The notes under the pieces were generated by a model. It was given only the letters and a program-made list of their open reading frames with translations, did no database searches and was not told where the DNA came from. From positions 434,001 through 498,000 of the forward strand of contig JBEYHY010000005.1 in the NCBI GenBank assembly GCA_040635515.1: a stretch of DNA of 64,000 nt. The letters are read 5' to 3'. How positions within the stretch are numbered: the stretch's first letter is position 1; the number at the start of each line of letters is the position of its first letter. Below are positions 52,672 through 60,063 of this stretch, one piece after another. The DNA is from Prauserella_A sp040635515. GTDB lineage: Bacteria > Actinomycetota > Actinomycetes > Mycobacteriales > Pseudonocardiaceae. The translations under genes and the position numbers were made by a program.

Positions 52672-52919
52672 TACTCCACCTCCTTCACGTGTTTGCCGAT
52701 AGTCGGGTCAAGAAACCGGGCCAGTTCGTCGGCTCCGTCGCGCAACTCGCGAAGCATCCGCACGAACTTCGGCCACTGTGCCGGGTCGCGTGGAGGCAAG
52801 ATTGCGAAGCTGTCAGGGTCGAGGTAGATGACCAGCGCAGCTTGGTCATGATGTCCACTGACGACCTGCATTCCTGCGACTGCCTCAGGGCCAGGGCTCC
52901 ACGTCGCATTGAACGCCAT
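52671..52919 (-). CDS. Small conserved AICE protein, unknown
   Basis: An 82-residue acidic protein (for example QAALVIYLDPDSFAILPPRD and FVRMLRELRDGADELARFLD). I do not recognise the domain. It is coupled to the downstream AMED_5909-like gene and belongs to a compact four-gene leftward string (53667-52429) whose members overlap or nearly touch. Confidence 0.7.
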   Translation of the reverse strand: MAFNATWSPGPEAVAGMQVVSGHHDQAALVIYLDPDSFAILPPRDPAQWPKFVRMLRELRDGADELARFLDPTIGKHVKEVE

Positions 52920-52930
52920 CGTTTCTGTTC

Positions 52931-53203
52931 CTATCGTTGGATCAGGTCAGCGCGATGGGCTTCCAGCCGCGCCCGTAGTTCGAACTCTTCCGCCGCGATC
53001 GTTGCGGCATGTCGTGCCCACAACGGAGCGGCATAGTCTCCGGACAACACCCGCCATGCCTGCGCGACCGCGTGGTAGGCGGCAGACAGACGCCGCACTG
53101 CTGCCACATCACCGGAACGCATTGCGGCGAACAGTGCGGCTGTCTGCTCGGCGTAGGCGTTGTTCCACCGAGCGACCGCCTCAGGCGACGGTCGCCCTGC
53201 CAT
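52931..53203 (-). CDS. Small helical AICE protein, unknown
   Basis: A 90-residue Ala/Arg-rich helical protein (ALFAAMRSGDVAAVRRLSAA, then AATIAAEEFELRARLEAHRA). No known domain is recognised. The ATG at 53203 shares its first base with the stop of the upstream gene (TGATG), with a GTG one codon earlier as an alternative. Confidence 0.68.
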   Translation of the reverse strand: MAGRPSPEAVARWNNAYAEQTAALFAAMRSGDVAAVRRLSAAYHAVAQAWRVLSGDYAAPLWARHAATIAAEEFELRARLEAHRADLIQR

Positions 53204-53667
53204 CACGCCGCCTTCGACTCGGACTGAGCCTGTCCCGAGGTCTTCGCGGACGGCTTCGAGGTTCCCGCGAGCTTCGGTTCCCGCATGGCTTTGGCGCGCA
53301 GAACCCAGCCCTGGTACTTGAACTTCTCGCCCATCACCCGAGCTTCAACCGTCAAGTCCTCGAACACGACCGGCCGGAAATCGAATCCAGCCATCGCGGC
53401 CGGAGGCGGAACCGGCTGTACCCGATCCAGCAGAGTCACCGTCACCGACTTGTCCCGATCCTTCTCCGCCGACGGGTCGGTAACCGTCACCTTCCACTGG
53501 AGTAGCCCGGACTGCTCATCCACCTTCTGTTTCGGCTGCTTGCCCCTGGCTTTGTCCTCGTTGGAGACGTACTCCATGTCCGGCGTGACCGGACCGACAA
53601 TCGCTGCTCCTTCCGGAAAGACCATGTCGTGCTGCACCTCAAAGCGCGTTCCGCGCGGTACTGCCAT
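53203..53667 (-). CDS. Conserved AICE protein of unknown function
   Basis: A 154-residue protein beginning MAVPRGTRFEVQHDMVFPEG with a basic, Ser/Ala-rich disordered tail. The middle holds beta-rich sequence (GLLQWKVTVTDPSAEKDRD, VMGEKFKYQGWVLRAKAM). I do not recognise the domain. The first gene of the leftward string, it follows AGGAGG and faces the GntR gene across a palindrome-rich promoter region. Confidence 0.72.
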   Translation of the reverse strand: MAVPRGTRFEVQHDMVFPEGAAIVGPVTPDMEYVSNEDKARGKQPKQKVDEQSGLLQWKVTVTDPSAEKDRDKSVTVTLLDRVQPVPPPAAMAGFDFRPVVFEDLTVEARVMGEKFKYQGWVLRAKAMREPKLAGTSKPSAKTSGQAQSESKAA

Positions 53668-53731
53668 CGCTGTGTTTCCTCCTGGTTGGCGCCTCACACG
53701 GCGCTGCCTATCGTGGCTGTCCCAGACAGGT

Positions 53732-53785
53732 TAGCCAGCATGGCTAGACAAGTCAAGCAAGTGAGAAACAGGCTAGCTCGCTAGC
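53732..53785. promoter_or_regulatory. Palindrome cluster between leftward genes and GntR: repressor operator candidate
   Basis: TAGCCA-GCA-TGGCTA at 53732-53746 and GCTAGC-TC-GCTAGC at 53772-53785 are perfect dyads sharing the half-site TGGCTA/GCTAGC. Further CTAG-containing copies occur around 53783-53794. They lie in the divergent promoter region of the small-gene operon and the GntR gene, as expected for KorSA-type control. Confidence 0.6.
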
Positions 53786-53857
53786 TGGCCTAGACAGGAC
53801 CGGTACGGTTAACAACGAAGGGAAACAACGAGAACTGTTCACAAGGCAGGAGGGTTG

Positions 53858-54700
53858 ATGGCACTCGACCCTGACGACCCGAGACCGCCATATGTGCAGG
53901 TAGCCAACGCCCTGCGCGCTGCGATCCTGACCAAGAAATTCACTGCTGGGGAGAAGCTGCCCTCACGCACGGAACTGGCGAAGACTTACAGCGTCGCGCC
54001 GATGACCGTGCAGAACGCCCTGCGTGAGCTGCGCGAAGAGGGGCTCATCGTCTCGCGTCAAGGCAGTGGCGTGTTCGTGCGGGAGCGCACAGAACGTCCG
54101 ATCGGTCTGCGCCCGCACATCGAAAGCGCGTTCGAGGCTGATGACGTCACCATCGACTTCGCGGGCTTCTCCGCCGAAACCCTGCACGGCGTGATCACCG
54201 AACCGCTGGACAAGATCCGCATCGGACGGCTTCGCCCGCAGTCGATCACCGTCCGCCTGCTCGTGCCCGACCCGTCCCAGCCGTGGGCCTTGCCGTGCAC
54301 TGTGGAAGACCACAGCGACAGCCCCATGTTCCGCAAGCGGGCCGAAGAGATCATGCGCCGCCACACTCTGGCCATCGTCGATGCGGTCAATGAACTGGGG
54401 TCGCTCGGACTTGTCGCCGAAGCATCAGCGGAGATTCGTGTCCATCCGGCCGCGCCGTTGTTCAAGCTGTACCTGATCAACGAGCAGGAAACGTTCTTCG
54501 GCTTCTATCCCGTGGTCGAGCACGCTATCGCGTTCAACGGCGAAACCCAGTCCATGTACGACCTCATGGGCAAGGACGCGATCCTCTTTCACCACTCCGT
54601 CAACGAAGACGACACCTCGACCGGCTCGCAGTACGTCGAGCAAGCCAGAACCTGGTTCGACAGCATGTGGACCAGCGTCGCCAAGCCATACGTGCGATGA
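53858..54700 (+). CDS. GntR-family regulator, KorSA-like
   Basis: A 280-residue regulator with a GntR winged helix at residues about 11-76 (VANALRAAILTKKFTAGEKL, VAPMTVQNALRELREEGLIV) and a long C-terminal domain of about 200 residues that I cannot assign to FCD or UTRA with certainty. In pSAM2-type elements a GntR protein silences replication and transfer genes. The ATG at 53858 follows GGAGG; a TTG one codon earlier is possible. Its TGA overlaps the ATG of the HAD gene. Confidence 0.85.
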   Translation: MALDPDDPRPPYVQVANALRAAILTKKFTAGEKLPSRTELAKTYSVAPMTVQNALRELREEGLIVSRQGSGVFVRERTERPIGLRPHIESAFEADDVTIDFAGFSAETLHGVITEPLDKIRIGRLRPQSITVRLLVPDPSQPWALPCTVEDHSDSPMFRKRAEEIMRRHTLAIVDAVNELGSLGLVAEASAEIRVHPAAPLFKLYLINEQETFFGFYPVVEHAIAFNGETQSMYDLMGKDAILFHHSVNEDDTSTGSQYVEQARTWFDSMWTSVAKPYVR

Positions 54701-55374
54701 CACCCGAAGAACTGCTCCGCCGCAGTCGAGCCCTGCTTCTCGACTTCGACGGCCCCATCTGCTCAGTCTTCGCGGGCATCCCCGCTCATGTCGTTGCCGA
54801 CCAACTCCGCGCGGTCCTCTCCGATTACGGACACACAGACCTGCCGCCCGAGGTAGCCACAGCCGAAGATCCCTTCGACGTCTTCCGCTACGCCGCCACA
54901 CTCGGCGATGCCGAAGCCCGATGCGTCGAAGCCGCCTTCACCGCCCACGAAGTCGAAGCCATCAGAACAGCCGAACCCACACGAGGCGCCATCGAACTCA
55001 TGACCGCCTGGCACAACTCCGGCCGACCACTCGCCATAGTCAGCAACAACAGCGTTGCCGCGATCGAGACTTATTTACAGCTATACGATTTGTCTTCCAT
55101 CGTGAATTTCGTATCCGCGCGCACAGGTCATGATTGGACGCAACTCAAGCCACAACCGGATCTTCTATTCGAGGCAGCCGAGCGACTGCATGTATCGCCC
55201 GAGAATTGCGCCTTTATCGGCGATTCAACCAGCGACGCAGAGGCCGCCCAGTCGGCGCTCGTTCCGTTTATTGGGTATGCCAATCGACCCCACAAGCGAG
55301 TCAACTTTATGGCCGCCAATGCCGCAACGACGACGGACCAAATGAGCGATTTGCGAGTTTGCGAGCAGCCTTAA
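54697..55374 (+). CDS. HAD-superfamily hydrolase, possibly chimeric
   Basis: A 225-residue phosphatase-like protein. Motif I is LLLDFDGPIC (Asp16, Asp18), motif II VSNNS, motif III Lys in LKPQPDLL, and motif IV FIGDSTSDAE. It is coupled to the GntR gene (ATGA overlap). Base composition drops sharply inside the gene, from about 55065: the first 120 codons are GC-rich like the element and the last 100 are AT-rich, yet the reading frame and HAD motifs continue. This suggests a recombination point or a gene imported piecemeal. Confidence 0.85.
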   Translation: MTPEELLRRSRALLLDFDGPICSVFAGIPAHVVADQLRAVLSDYGHTDLPPEVATAEDPFDVFRYAATLGDAEARCVEAAFTAHEVEAIRTAEPTRGAIELMTAWHNSGRPLAIVSNNSVAAIETYLQLYDLSSIVNFVSARTGHDWTQLKPQPDLLFEAAERLHVSPENCAFIGDSTSDAEAAQSALVPFIGYANRPHKRVNFMAANAATTTDQMSDLRVCEQP

Positions 55375-55606
55375 TTGACTATCGCAAAACTGCGATAAGT
55401 CGCGATAGGGGCAACGGAAAATCCAGAACCCTGAGGAAATTCTCCGAAAATTCACCTCTGGAGAACATAACTGGAACCCCGGTAGCATGCCAGGCTACTA
55501 GTGCTATTTCAGATCTAGCCAGTGCACCTCAAAATACAAACTCCCCGGGACCTATCACTATCCACCCAAATCTAAAAGTCTCAATCGCAGAACCCTTGCA
55601 GCACTC

Positions 55607-57001
55607 TCATTTAGCTGAACCTGTGTATTTTTGCCAAGCCGCCTTTCCTCCACCTTTTCCAGGCACGCGCTCTATCTGATTCGCTTTCGCAAGGCGGATA
55701 AAGAGGTTCTTGACCTTATTCTCAGAACCAATACCAGTTAAGTCTCGCACCATTCTATTTGTAATCTCGGGGAAATTATCAAGATACTCCATAATCATCT
55801 GCTCGGGTGAGGCTAGCTTCTGATGGCGTATCTCCACTACGACAGAATGCCCTGTTTCTCTGATTACTGGATCTTTTAGCTTCAGCTTCTTCATTGCCGC
55901 GAAGGCAGTATTAAGACCTTCGCCCACATCTTTATTGGGCGGATCAGGAAACTTGTTTATCCACCGCACAATATGTCCGTTTCTTGAATATCTTTCATAC
56001 AGAATATTTGAGGCAGTAACATGCGCTGGGAGCCGACCCGGACTTTCAACCTCCACGCGATTGTCGAATATTCTCACATGAACATCGTCCGCGATGCCGT
56101 AATCTCTGTGAATTACCGCATTAGTGATAATTTCATGAAGGGTCTCAATCGGGTAATCGATTTTCTCCAACCCCGAGGGACCCAGATAGTGAATCTCTTT
56201 AATCAACTGCACAGTCTTCTCTACGGCTTCGTATACCTGCCGGTAAAGGCAACCCTCTACAGTGATCGGATCAAACGCCAAGTTCTCACGTGAGCCTTCG
56301 CCATCCGAGGTCTTATACCGGTAGATTTTAATAGACGATCGTTTAGGAAGAGCCGCCTGCGGATCGTCCGCAAATAGAAGAACAGCCGCCACCGTGGGCT
56401 TTTCCGCAACTTTCAACAGCTGTTTATGCAAAAAGCTGTCAGGCTCAACAATCGGGACCACAGAAAGCATAAATTCAATAATAACCTCAGAGTTCGCGAC
56501 AAAGTCAAGCGGTATTGCAACAGTCTCTGTTTCAAAGGAAGTTATACCCTTATTTCGACTGAGGATATTAAGCGCGTCATCCGACTTAACAAGAATATTT
56601 TGCGCGCCGCGCCTCACGTAAGGCACGCCGTCTGTCGCTCGCTTGATGTCGCGAGACTTCTGGACATTTATATGTAGTACGTAGCCGCCTGCACCCGACG
56701 AGCGCCGTAGAAACTCATACGAGAAATACTGCCCTAAAGGGAATATATCCTCGAAAGCCTGGATATGACCATTCGCATCCTCTGGCGCTGGAAATCCTCG
56801 CCACTTACGCGATTGCGCTTTTATGTCCTCATCAATCCCGATATACAGTTCTCCACCGTCAGCATTAGCGAACGCAGAGATAGATCTACTGAGCTTCGCG
56901 GGTGCAACCTCGATTGCCTTAAGGTCCGCAAAGTGATGCTCAGTAAGATCGAGTATTCTTGCAACTTCTTGCGCATTTACCGGCAACGAAATAATTGACA
57001 T
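55607..57001 (-). CDS. AlbA_2 (Schlafen-like) / HATPase_c_4 ATP-binding protein, AT-rich cargo
   Basis: A 464-residue protein of the COG2865 type. The N-terminal AlbA_2 domain (about 15-125) has FADLKAIEVAPAKLSRSISA, FANADGGELYIGID and YVRRGAQN. The C-terminal GHKL ATPase domain includes LHEIITNAVIHRDY, RIFDNRVEVESPGRLP and DVGEGLNTAFAAMKKL, followed by a winged helix (about 405-455). Such proteins bind nucleic acid and ATP and often occur as mobile-element cargo. The gene is strongly AT-rich compared with its surroundings, clear evidence of separate transfer. The ATG at 57001 is chosen. An anti-phage or regulatory role is possible but unproven. Confidence 0.85.
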   Translation of the reverse strand: MSIISLPVNAQEVARILDLTEHHFADLKAIEVAPAKLSRSISAFANADGGELYIGIDEDIKAQSRKWRGFPAPEDANGHIQAFEDIFPLGQYFSYEFLRRSSGAGGYVLHINVQKSRDIKRATDGVPYVRRGAQNILVKSDDALNILSRNKGITSFETETVAIPLDFVANSEVIIEFMLSVVPIVEPDSFLHKQLLKVAEKPTVAAVLLFADDPQAALPKRSSIKIYRYKTSDGEGSRENLAFDPITVEGCLYRQVYEAVEKTVQLIKEIHYLGPSGLEKIDYPIETLHEIITNAVIHRDYGIADDVHVRIFDNRVEVESPGRLPAHVTASNILYERYSRNGHIVRWINKFPDPPNKDVGEGLNTAFAAMKKLKLKDPVIRETGHSVVVEIRHQKLASPEQMIMEYLDNFPEITNRMVRDLTGIGSENKVKNLFIRLAKANQIERVPGKGGGKAAWQKYTGSAK

Positions 57002-57618
57002 CCTGATTCGCCTTATCGTTAAACTATCGAGACGCCGCAGATAACACGGCAAATATCGCAACGAGAAGCTGCCGAATTTGGCTCTATGGGATCAAGGCGC
57101 GCCGCCGACGGCGGCGCGCAGGTCGCCTCCCGACACCGTGCTCGGACGGCGGGCCGCACCCATCCCGGCACGCCGGGCTCCCGCTCCGCTACGCCCGGCG
57201 GCCGGTCGGTGCGGCCCGCAACGCCCGGCACGGGTCGCCAGCCGCCAGCGGCGCGCTTGTCCACGTCGAGCAAGCCCCAGTCCTCTCTCCGGCGTCGTAT
57301 CTCATCGGTCGGTCCCCGCGAGTGATCCGTTACGGGCTCCCTCCGCCCCGACGCCGGATCGTGACAACGACCGGTTACACCGCGTCAAGGGCGCTTCGCG
57401 TCGCTGCGCGATCTACGACCCTTGACACGGCACAACCGGCCGCGTGTTTGGCTTCATGTCGGGATGGAGGAGGTGGGCTGGGCAGGCTCGCGCCAGGCCG
57501 TCTACAGGCCGTGAGAGGTCGAGCAGACCCGAGTAGCCGCGAGAAACGACGGCAAGCGTCTCCGCAGGTCAGAGGCGGTTTTTAGCTCGTCTCGCCAGGT
57601 TGCCGCCGACCGGCCGCG
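57002..57618. other. Structured gene-free right end of the element
   Basis: GC-rich, 617 bp, with no convincing gene. Inverted repeats are dense: 10-bp arms at 57097-57106/57110-57119, 12-bp arms at 57149-57160/57208-57219 enclosing 7-bp arms at 57172-57178/57193-57199, and arms of 21 bp (17 paired) at 57371-57391/57419-57439. It may hold single-strand origin, transfer or recombinase-arm sites. A CCGCAGG/GGCGG-rich stretch leads into attR. Confidence 0.6.
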
Positions 57619-57658
57619 AGATCCTGGACATCTTCGAAGGCACGCAACAAATCCAGCA
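57619..57658 (+). repeat. attR core repeat (40 bp)
   Basis: Identical over 40 bp to 47326-47365. The repeat is the right boundary of the element; bases before it are element DNA and bases after it are the original chromosome. Confidence 0.93.
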
Positions 57659-57710
57659 GTTGATCGTCGCCCGCAGGCTGCTGGGAAAGACCTCGGCGGA
57701 GCTGAAATAG
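57619..57710 (+). pseudogene. Stranded original 3' end of the acyl-CoA dehydrogenase gene
   Basis: The frame encodes ILDIFEGTQQIQQLIVARRL and on to the stop TAG at 57710. Codons from 57656 on use CAG, TTG, GTC, CGC, AGG, CTG and CTG where the restored gene uses CAA, CTC, GTG, CGT, CGC, CTT and CTC. All are synonymous. It has no start and is a remnant of integration. Confidence 0.92.
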
Positions 57711-57815
57711 ACCACTGAGTTCTGCACTCAGGTCCGCGAGTTCTGCACCCGGGGCGCCGAGACCTGCGGTCAGGGTGGCGAGTCCTGCGCTCGGGGGCAC
57801 GAGATGCACATTCGG
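57711..57815 (+). repeat. 21-bp tandem repeat array C
   Basis: Five units of exactly 21 bp starting at 57711, 57732, 57753, 57774 and 57795, with the core CGAGTTCTGCACYCRG. The first base follows the stop codon directly. Confidence 0.85.
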
Positions 57816-58106
57816 GCAGGCCGGGCAGGCGATTGGCTCGCCGGGAGCGCCTGTGACCGCGCGCATGCCCGTAACGCTGACGCCGCCGACGAACCTAGAT
57901 CGTCGGCGGAGACGCGAGACAGCGCTGCGCGAAGATGCGATCGACGCTCGGGCACGTGAGGCACTACCGGCGGCGCCGAACTGCCGACGACGGATACCTC
58001 ACCGTCGCAATTACTGTCCGCAATATTTGGCTACTTTGAGTCAGATGCGTGGCCAGGCTGCGGTGCGGCCGACACTCTCGCGGCGCGGAATGGGCATCTC
58101 GACGGC

Positions 58107-58211
58107 CCGAGCGCAGAACTCGACGACCTGAACGCAGAACTCGATGACCTGGGTGCGGATCTCGGCAACCTGAGTGCAGAACTCGGCGGCCTGGGTGCAG
58201 AACTCGGCAAG
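58107..58211 (-). repeat. 21-bp tandem repeat array C', inverted
   Basis: Five units of exactly 21 bp starting at 58107, 58128, 58149, 58170 and 58191, with core GCAGAACTCGRYGRC, the reverse complement of the array C unit. Confidence 0.85.
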
Positions 58212-58316
58212 GCACGGGAGACGGGGCAACGGGACGCGGGCGGGGAATAGGCGGATCCACCTTGCCGTTACCCTGGATAGTTGAGCGCACAAATTCTTCC
58301 AAGCAAGGGGATTGCC

Positions 58317-59426
58317 ATGCAGTTCGGGATCTTCACCGTCGGTGACGTCACGACCGATCCCACCAACGGGACGACGCCGAGCGAGTTCGAGCGCATCAAG
58401 GCCATGGTCGCCATCGCGCTCAAGGCCGAGGAGATCGGCCTCGACGTCTTCGCGACGGGCGAGCACCACAACCCACCGTTCGTGCCCTCGTCGCCGACCA
58501 CCATGCTCGGCTACATCGCCGCTCGCACCGAGCGGCTGATCCTCTCGACCTCCACCACGCTCATCACCACCAACGACCCGGTGAAGATCGCCGAGGACTT
58601 CGCGATGCTGCAACACCTCGCGGACGGCAGGGTCGACCTCATGCTCGGCCGCGGCAACACCGGCCCGGTCTACCCCTGGTTCGGCCAGGACATCCGCATG
58701 GGCATCCCGCTGGCGATCGAGAACTACGCCCTGCTGCACGAACTGTGGCGCAAGGACGTCGTCGACTGGGAAGGCCGCTTCCGCACGCCGCTGCAAGGCT
58801 TCACCTCGACGCCGCGCCCGCTCGACGGCGTCCCGCCCTTTGTCTGGCACGGCTCCATCAGAAGCCCCGAAATCGCTGAACAAGCCGCCTACTACGGCGA
58901 CGGTTTCTTCGCCAACAACATCTTCTGGCCGAAGGAACACTTCATGCGACTCATCGGCCTCTACCGCCAGCGCTACGAACACTATGGACACGGCTCCGCC
59001 GACCAGGCGATCGTCGGCCTCGGCGGCCAGGTGTTCATGCGCAAGAACTCGCAGGACGCCGTGCGCGAGTTCCGGCCCTACTTCGACAACGCCCCCGTGT
59101 ACGGCCACGGACCGTCGCTTGAGGACTTCACCGAGCAGACGCCGCTGACCGTCGGCAGCCCGCAGCAGGTGATCGACAAGACGCTGAGCTTCCGCGAATC
59201 CTTCGGCGACTACCAGCGCCAGCTTTTCCTGATGGACCACGCCGGCCTGCCGCTGAAGATCGTTCTCGAACAGCTCGACCTGCTCGGCGAGGAGGTCCTT
59301 CCGGTGCTGCGCAAGGAGTTCGCGGACCGCAGGCCCGCTCACGTTCCCAGCGCGCCCACCCACGCCTCGCTACTGGCGGCCAAGCAGGACAACAACTCCG
59401 AAGCGGTTATCGCAGGCAACCACTGA
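58317..59426 (+). CDS. FMN-dependent luciferase-like monooxygenase, CE1758 family
   Basis: A 369-residue bacterial-luciferase-type TIM barrel (LLM class). Typical stretches are MQFGIFTVGD, DVFATGEHHNPPFVPSSP, LSTSTTLITTNDPVKIAEDF, LMLGRGNTGPVYPWFG and FANNIFWPKEHF. It uses reduced FMN supplied by the reductase encoded 13 bp downstream. The ATG at 58317 has AAGGGG six bases upstream. The substrate is not known. Confidence 0.9.
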   Translation: MQFGIFTVGDVTTDPTNGTTPSEFERIKAMVAIALKAEEIGLDVFATGEHHNPPFVPSSPTTMLGYIAARTERLILSTSTTLITTNDPVKIAEDFAMLQHLADGRVDLMLGRGNTGPVYPWFGQDIRMGIPLAIENYALLHELWRKDVVDWEGRFRTPLQGFTSTPRPLDGVPPFVWHGSIRSPEIAEQAAYYGDGFFANNIFWPKEHFMRLIGLYRQRYEHYGHGSADQAIVGLGGQVFMRKNSQDAVREFRPYFDNAPVYGHGPSLEDFTEQTPLTVGSPQQVIDKTLSFRESFGDYQRQLFLMDHAGLPLKIVLEQLDLLGEEVLPVLRKEFADRRPAHVPSAPTHASLLAAKQDNNSEAVIAGNH

Positions 59427-59439
59427 CCAGGAGGACACC

Positions 59440-60060
59440 ATGACAGCGTCGAAACTCGCGGTCGTCTCGGCAGGACTCACGGAGCCGTCGTCGACGAGGC
59501 TGCTCGCCGACCGGCTTTCCGAGGCCGTGAGCACCCAACTCGCCGAACAGGAATATCCGGTCGAGGTCACGGTTGTCGAGCTGCGTGACCTGGCCGTCGA
59601 CATCGCCAACAACTTCGTCGCCGGTTTCCCGAGCCCGAAACTCGCCGAAGCCATCAAGACGGTGACCGAGGCAGATGGTCTGGTCGCGGTGACCCCGATC
59701 TTCACCGCCTCCTACAGTGGACTGTTCAAGTCCTTTTTCGACGTCATCGACAACACGGCACTCATCGGCAAACCGGTGCTACTGGGAGCGACTGGCGGCA
59801 CGGCCCGGCATTCGCTCGCACTGGAACACGCGCTGCGGCCGATGTTCTCGTACCTGCGCGCGGTGGTGGTGCCGACGGCCGTCTACGCGGCCTCCGAGGA
59901 CTGGGCTTCCGGCCAGGAAACGGGTCTCTCCAGTCGCGTCGCTCGCGCCGCGGGTGAACTGGCCGGCCTGCTGACCGGAGCCGCTGCCGACGGCGGGCCA
60001 GCCGATGAGGACGTCATCATCCCGTTCGAGCAGCAACTCGCCGCGCTGCGAGGCAACTAG
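59440..60060 (+). CDS. NADPH-dependent FMN reductase, CE1759 family
   Basis: A 206-residue flavodoxin-like reductase. The flavin-binding stretches are VVSAGLTEPSSTRLLADRL, TPIFTASYSGLFKSFFDVID and GATGGTARHSLALEHALRPM. It supplies FMNH2 to the monooxygenase in front of it; gene order and spacing mark a two-component system. It ends 3 bp from the convergent trpS. Confidence 0.9.
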   Translation: MTASKLAVVSAGLTEPSSTRLLADRLSEAVSTQLAEQEYPVEVTVVELRDLAVDIANNFVAGFPSPKLAEAIKTVTEADGLVAVTPIFTASYSGLFKSFFDVIDNTALIGKPVLLGATGGTARHSLALEHALRPMFSYLRAVVVPTAVYAASEDWASGQETGLSSRVARAAGELAGLLTGAAADGGPADEDVIIPFEQQLAALRGN

Positions 60061-60063
60061 GGC

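Larger units (their letters stand above)
47326..57658. mobile_element. Actinomycete integrative and conjugative element (AICE), pSAM2/pMEA-type
   Basis: About 10.3 kb bounded by 40-bp perfect direct repeats. It holds the modules expected of an AICE: tyrosine integrase and excisionase next to the left end, a rolling-circle-type replication initiator, an FtsK/SpoIIIE-type translocase, small conserved genes, and a GntR repressor of the KorSA kind. A HAD hydrolase and an AT-rich AlbA_2/HATPase gene at the right are cargo. All core genes look intact, so the element may be active. Integration into a protein-coding gene instead of a tRNA gene is unusual for this class. Confidence 0.9.
57711..58316. 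other. Gene-free interval with two opposed 21-bp arrays
   Basis: No supported gene lies in these 606 bp. Array C starts directly after the stranded stop codon, and array C' lies inverted 290 bp further on. Before integration array C directly followed the intact acyl-CoA dehydrogenase. The middle part (57816-58106) shows nothing I recognise. The promoter of the luciferase-like gene must lie in the last 100 bp. Confidence 0.75.

Noticed and set aside
47326..57658. tRNA gene as attachment site
   Set aside because: No tRNA-like cloverleaf is seen at either end. The repeated sequence is a coding 3' end in frame with the acyl-CoA dehydrogenase.
57582..57866. Leftward 94-codon frame across attR
   Set aside because: Antisense to the stranded acyl-CoA dehydrogenase end and to array C; no ribosome binding site or domain.
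58041..59363. Leftward frame with heptad-like repeats suggesting a coiled coil
   Set aside because: A 21-bp repeat automatically gives a seven-residue period in any open frame. The frame is antisense to the luciferase-like gene and lacks a ribosome binding site.
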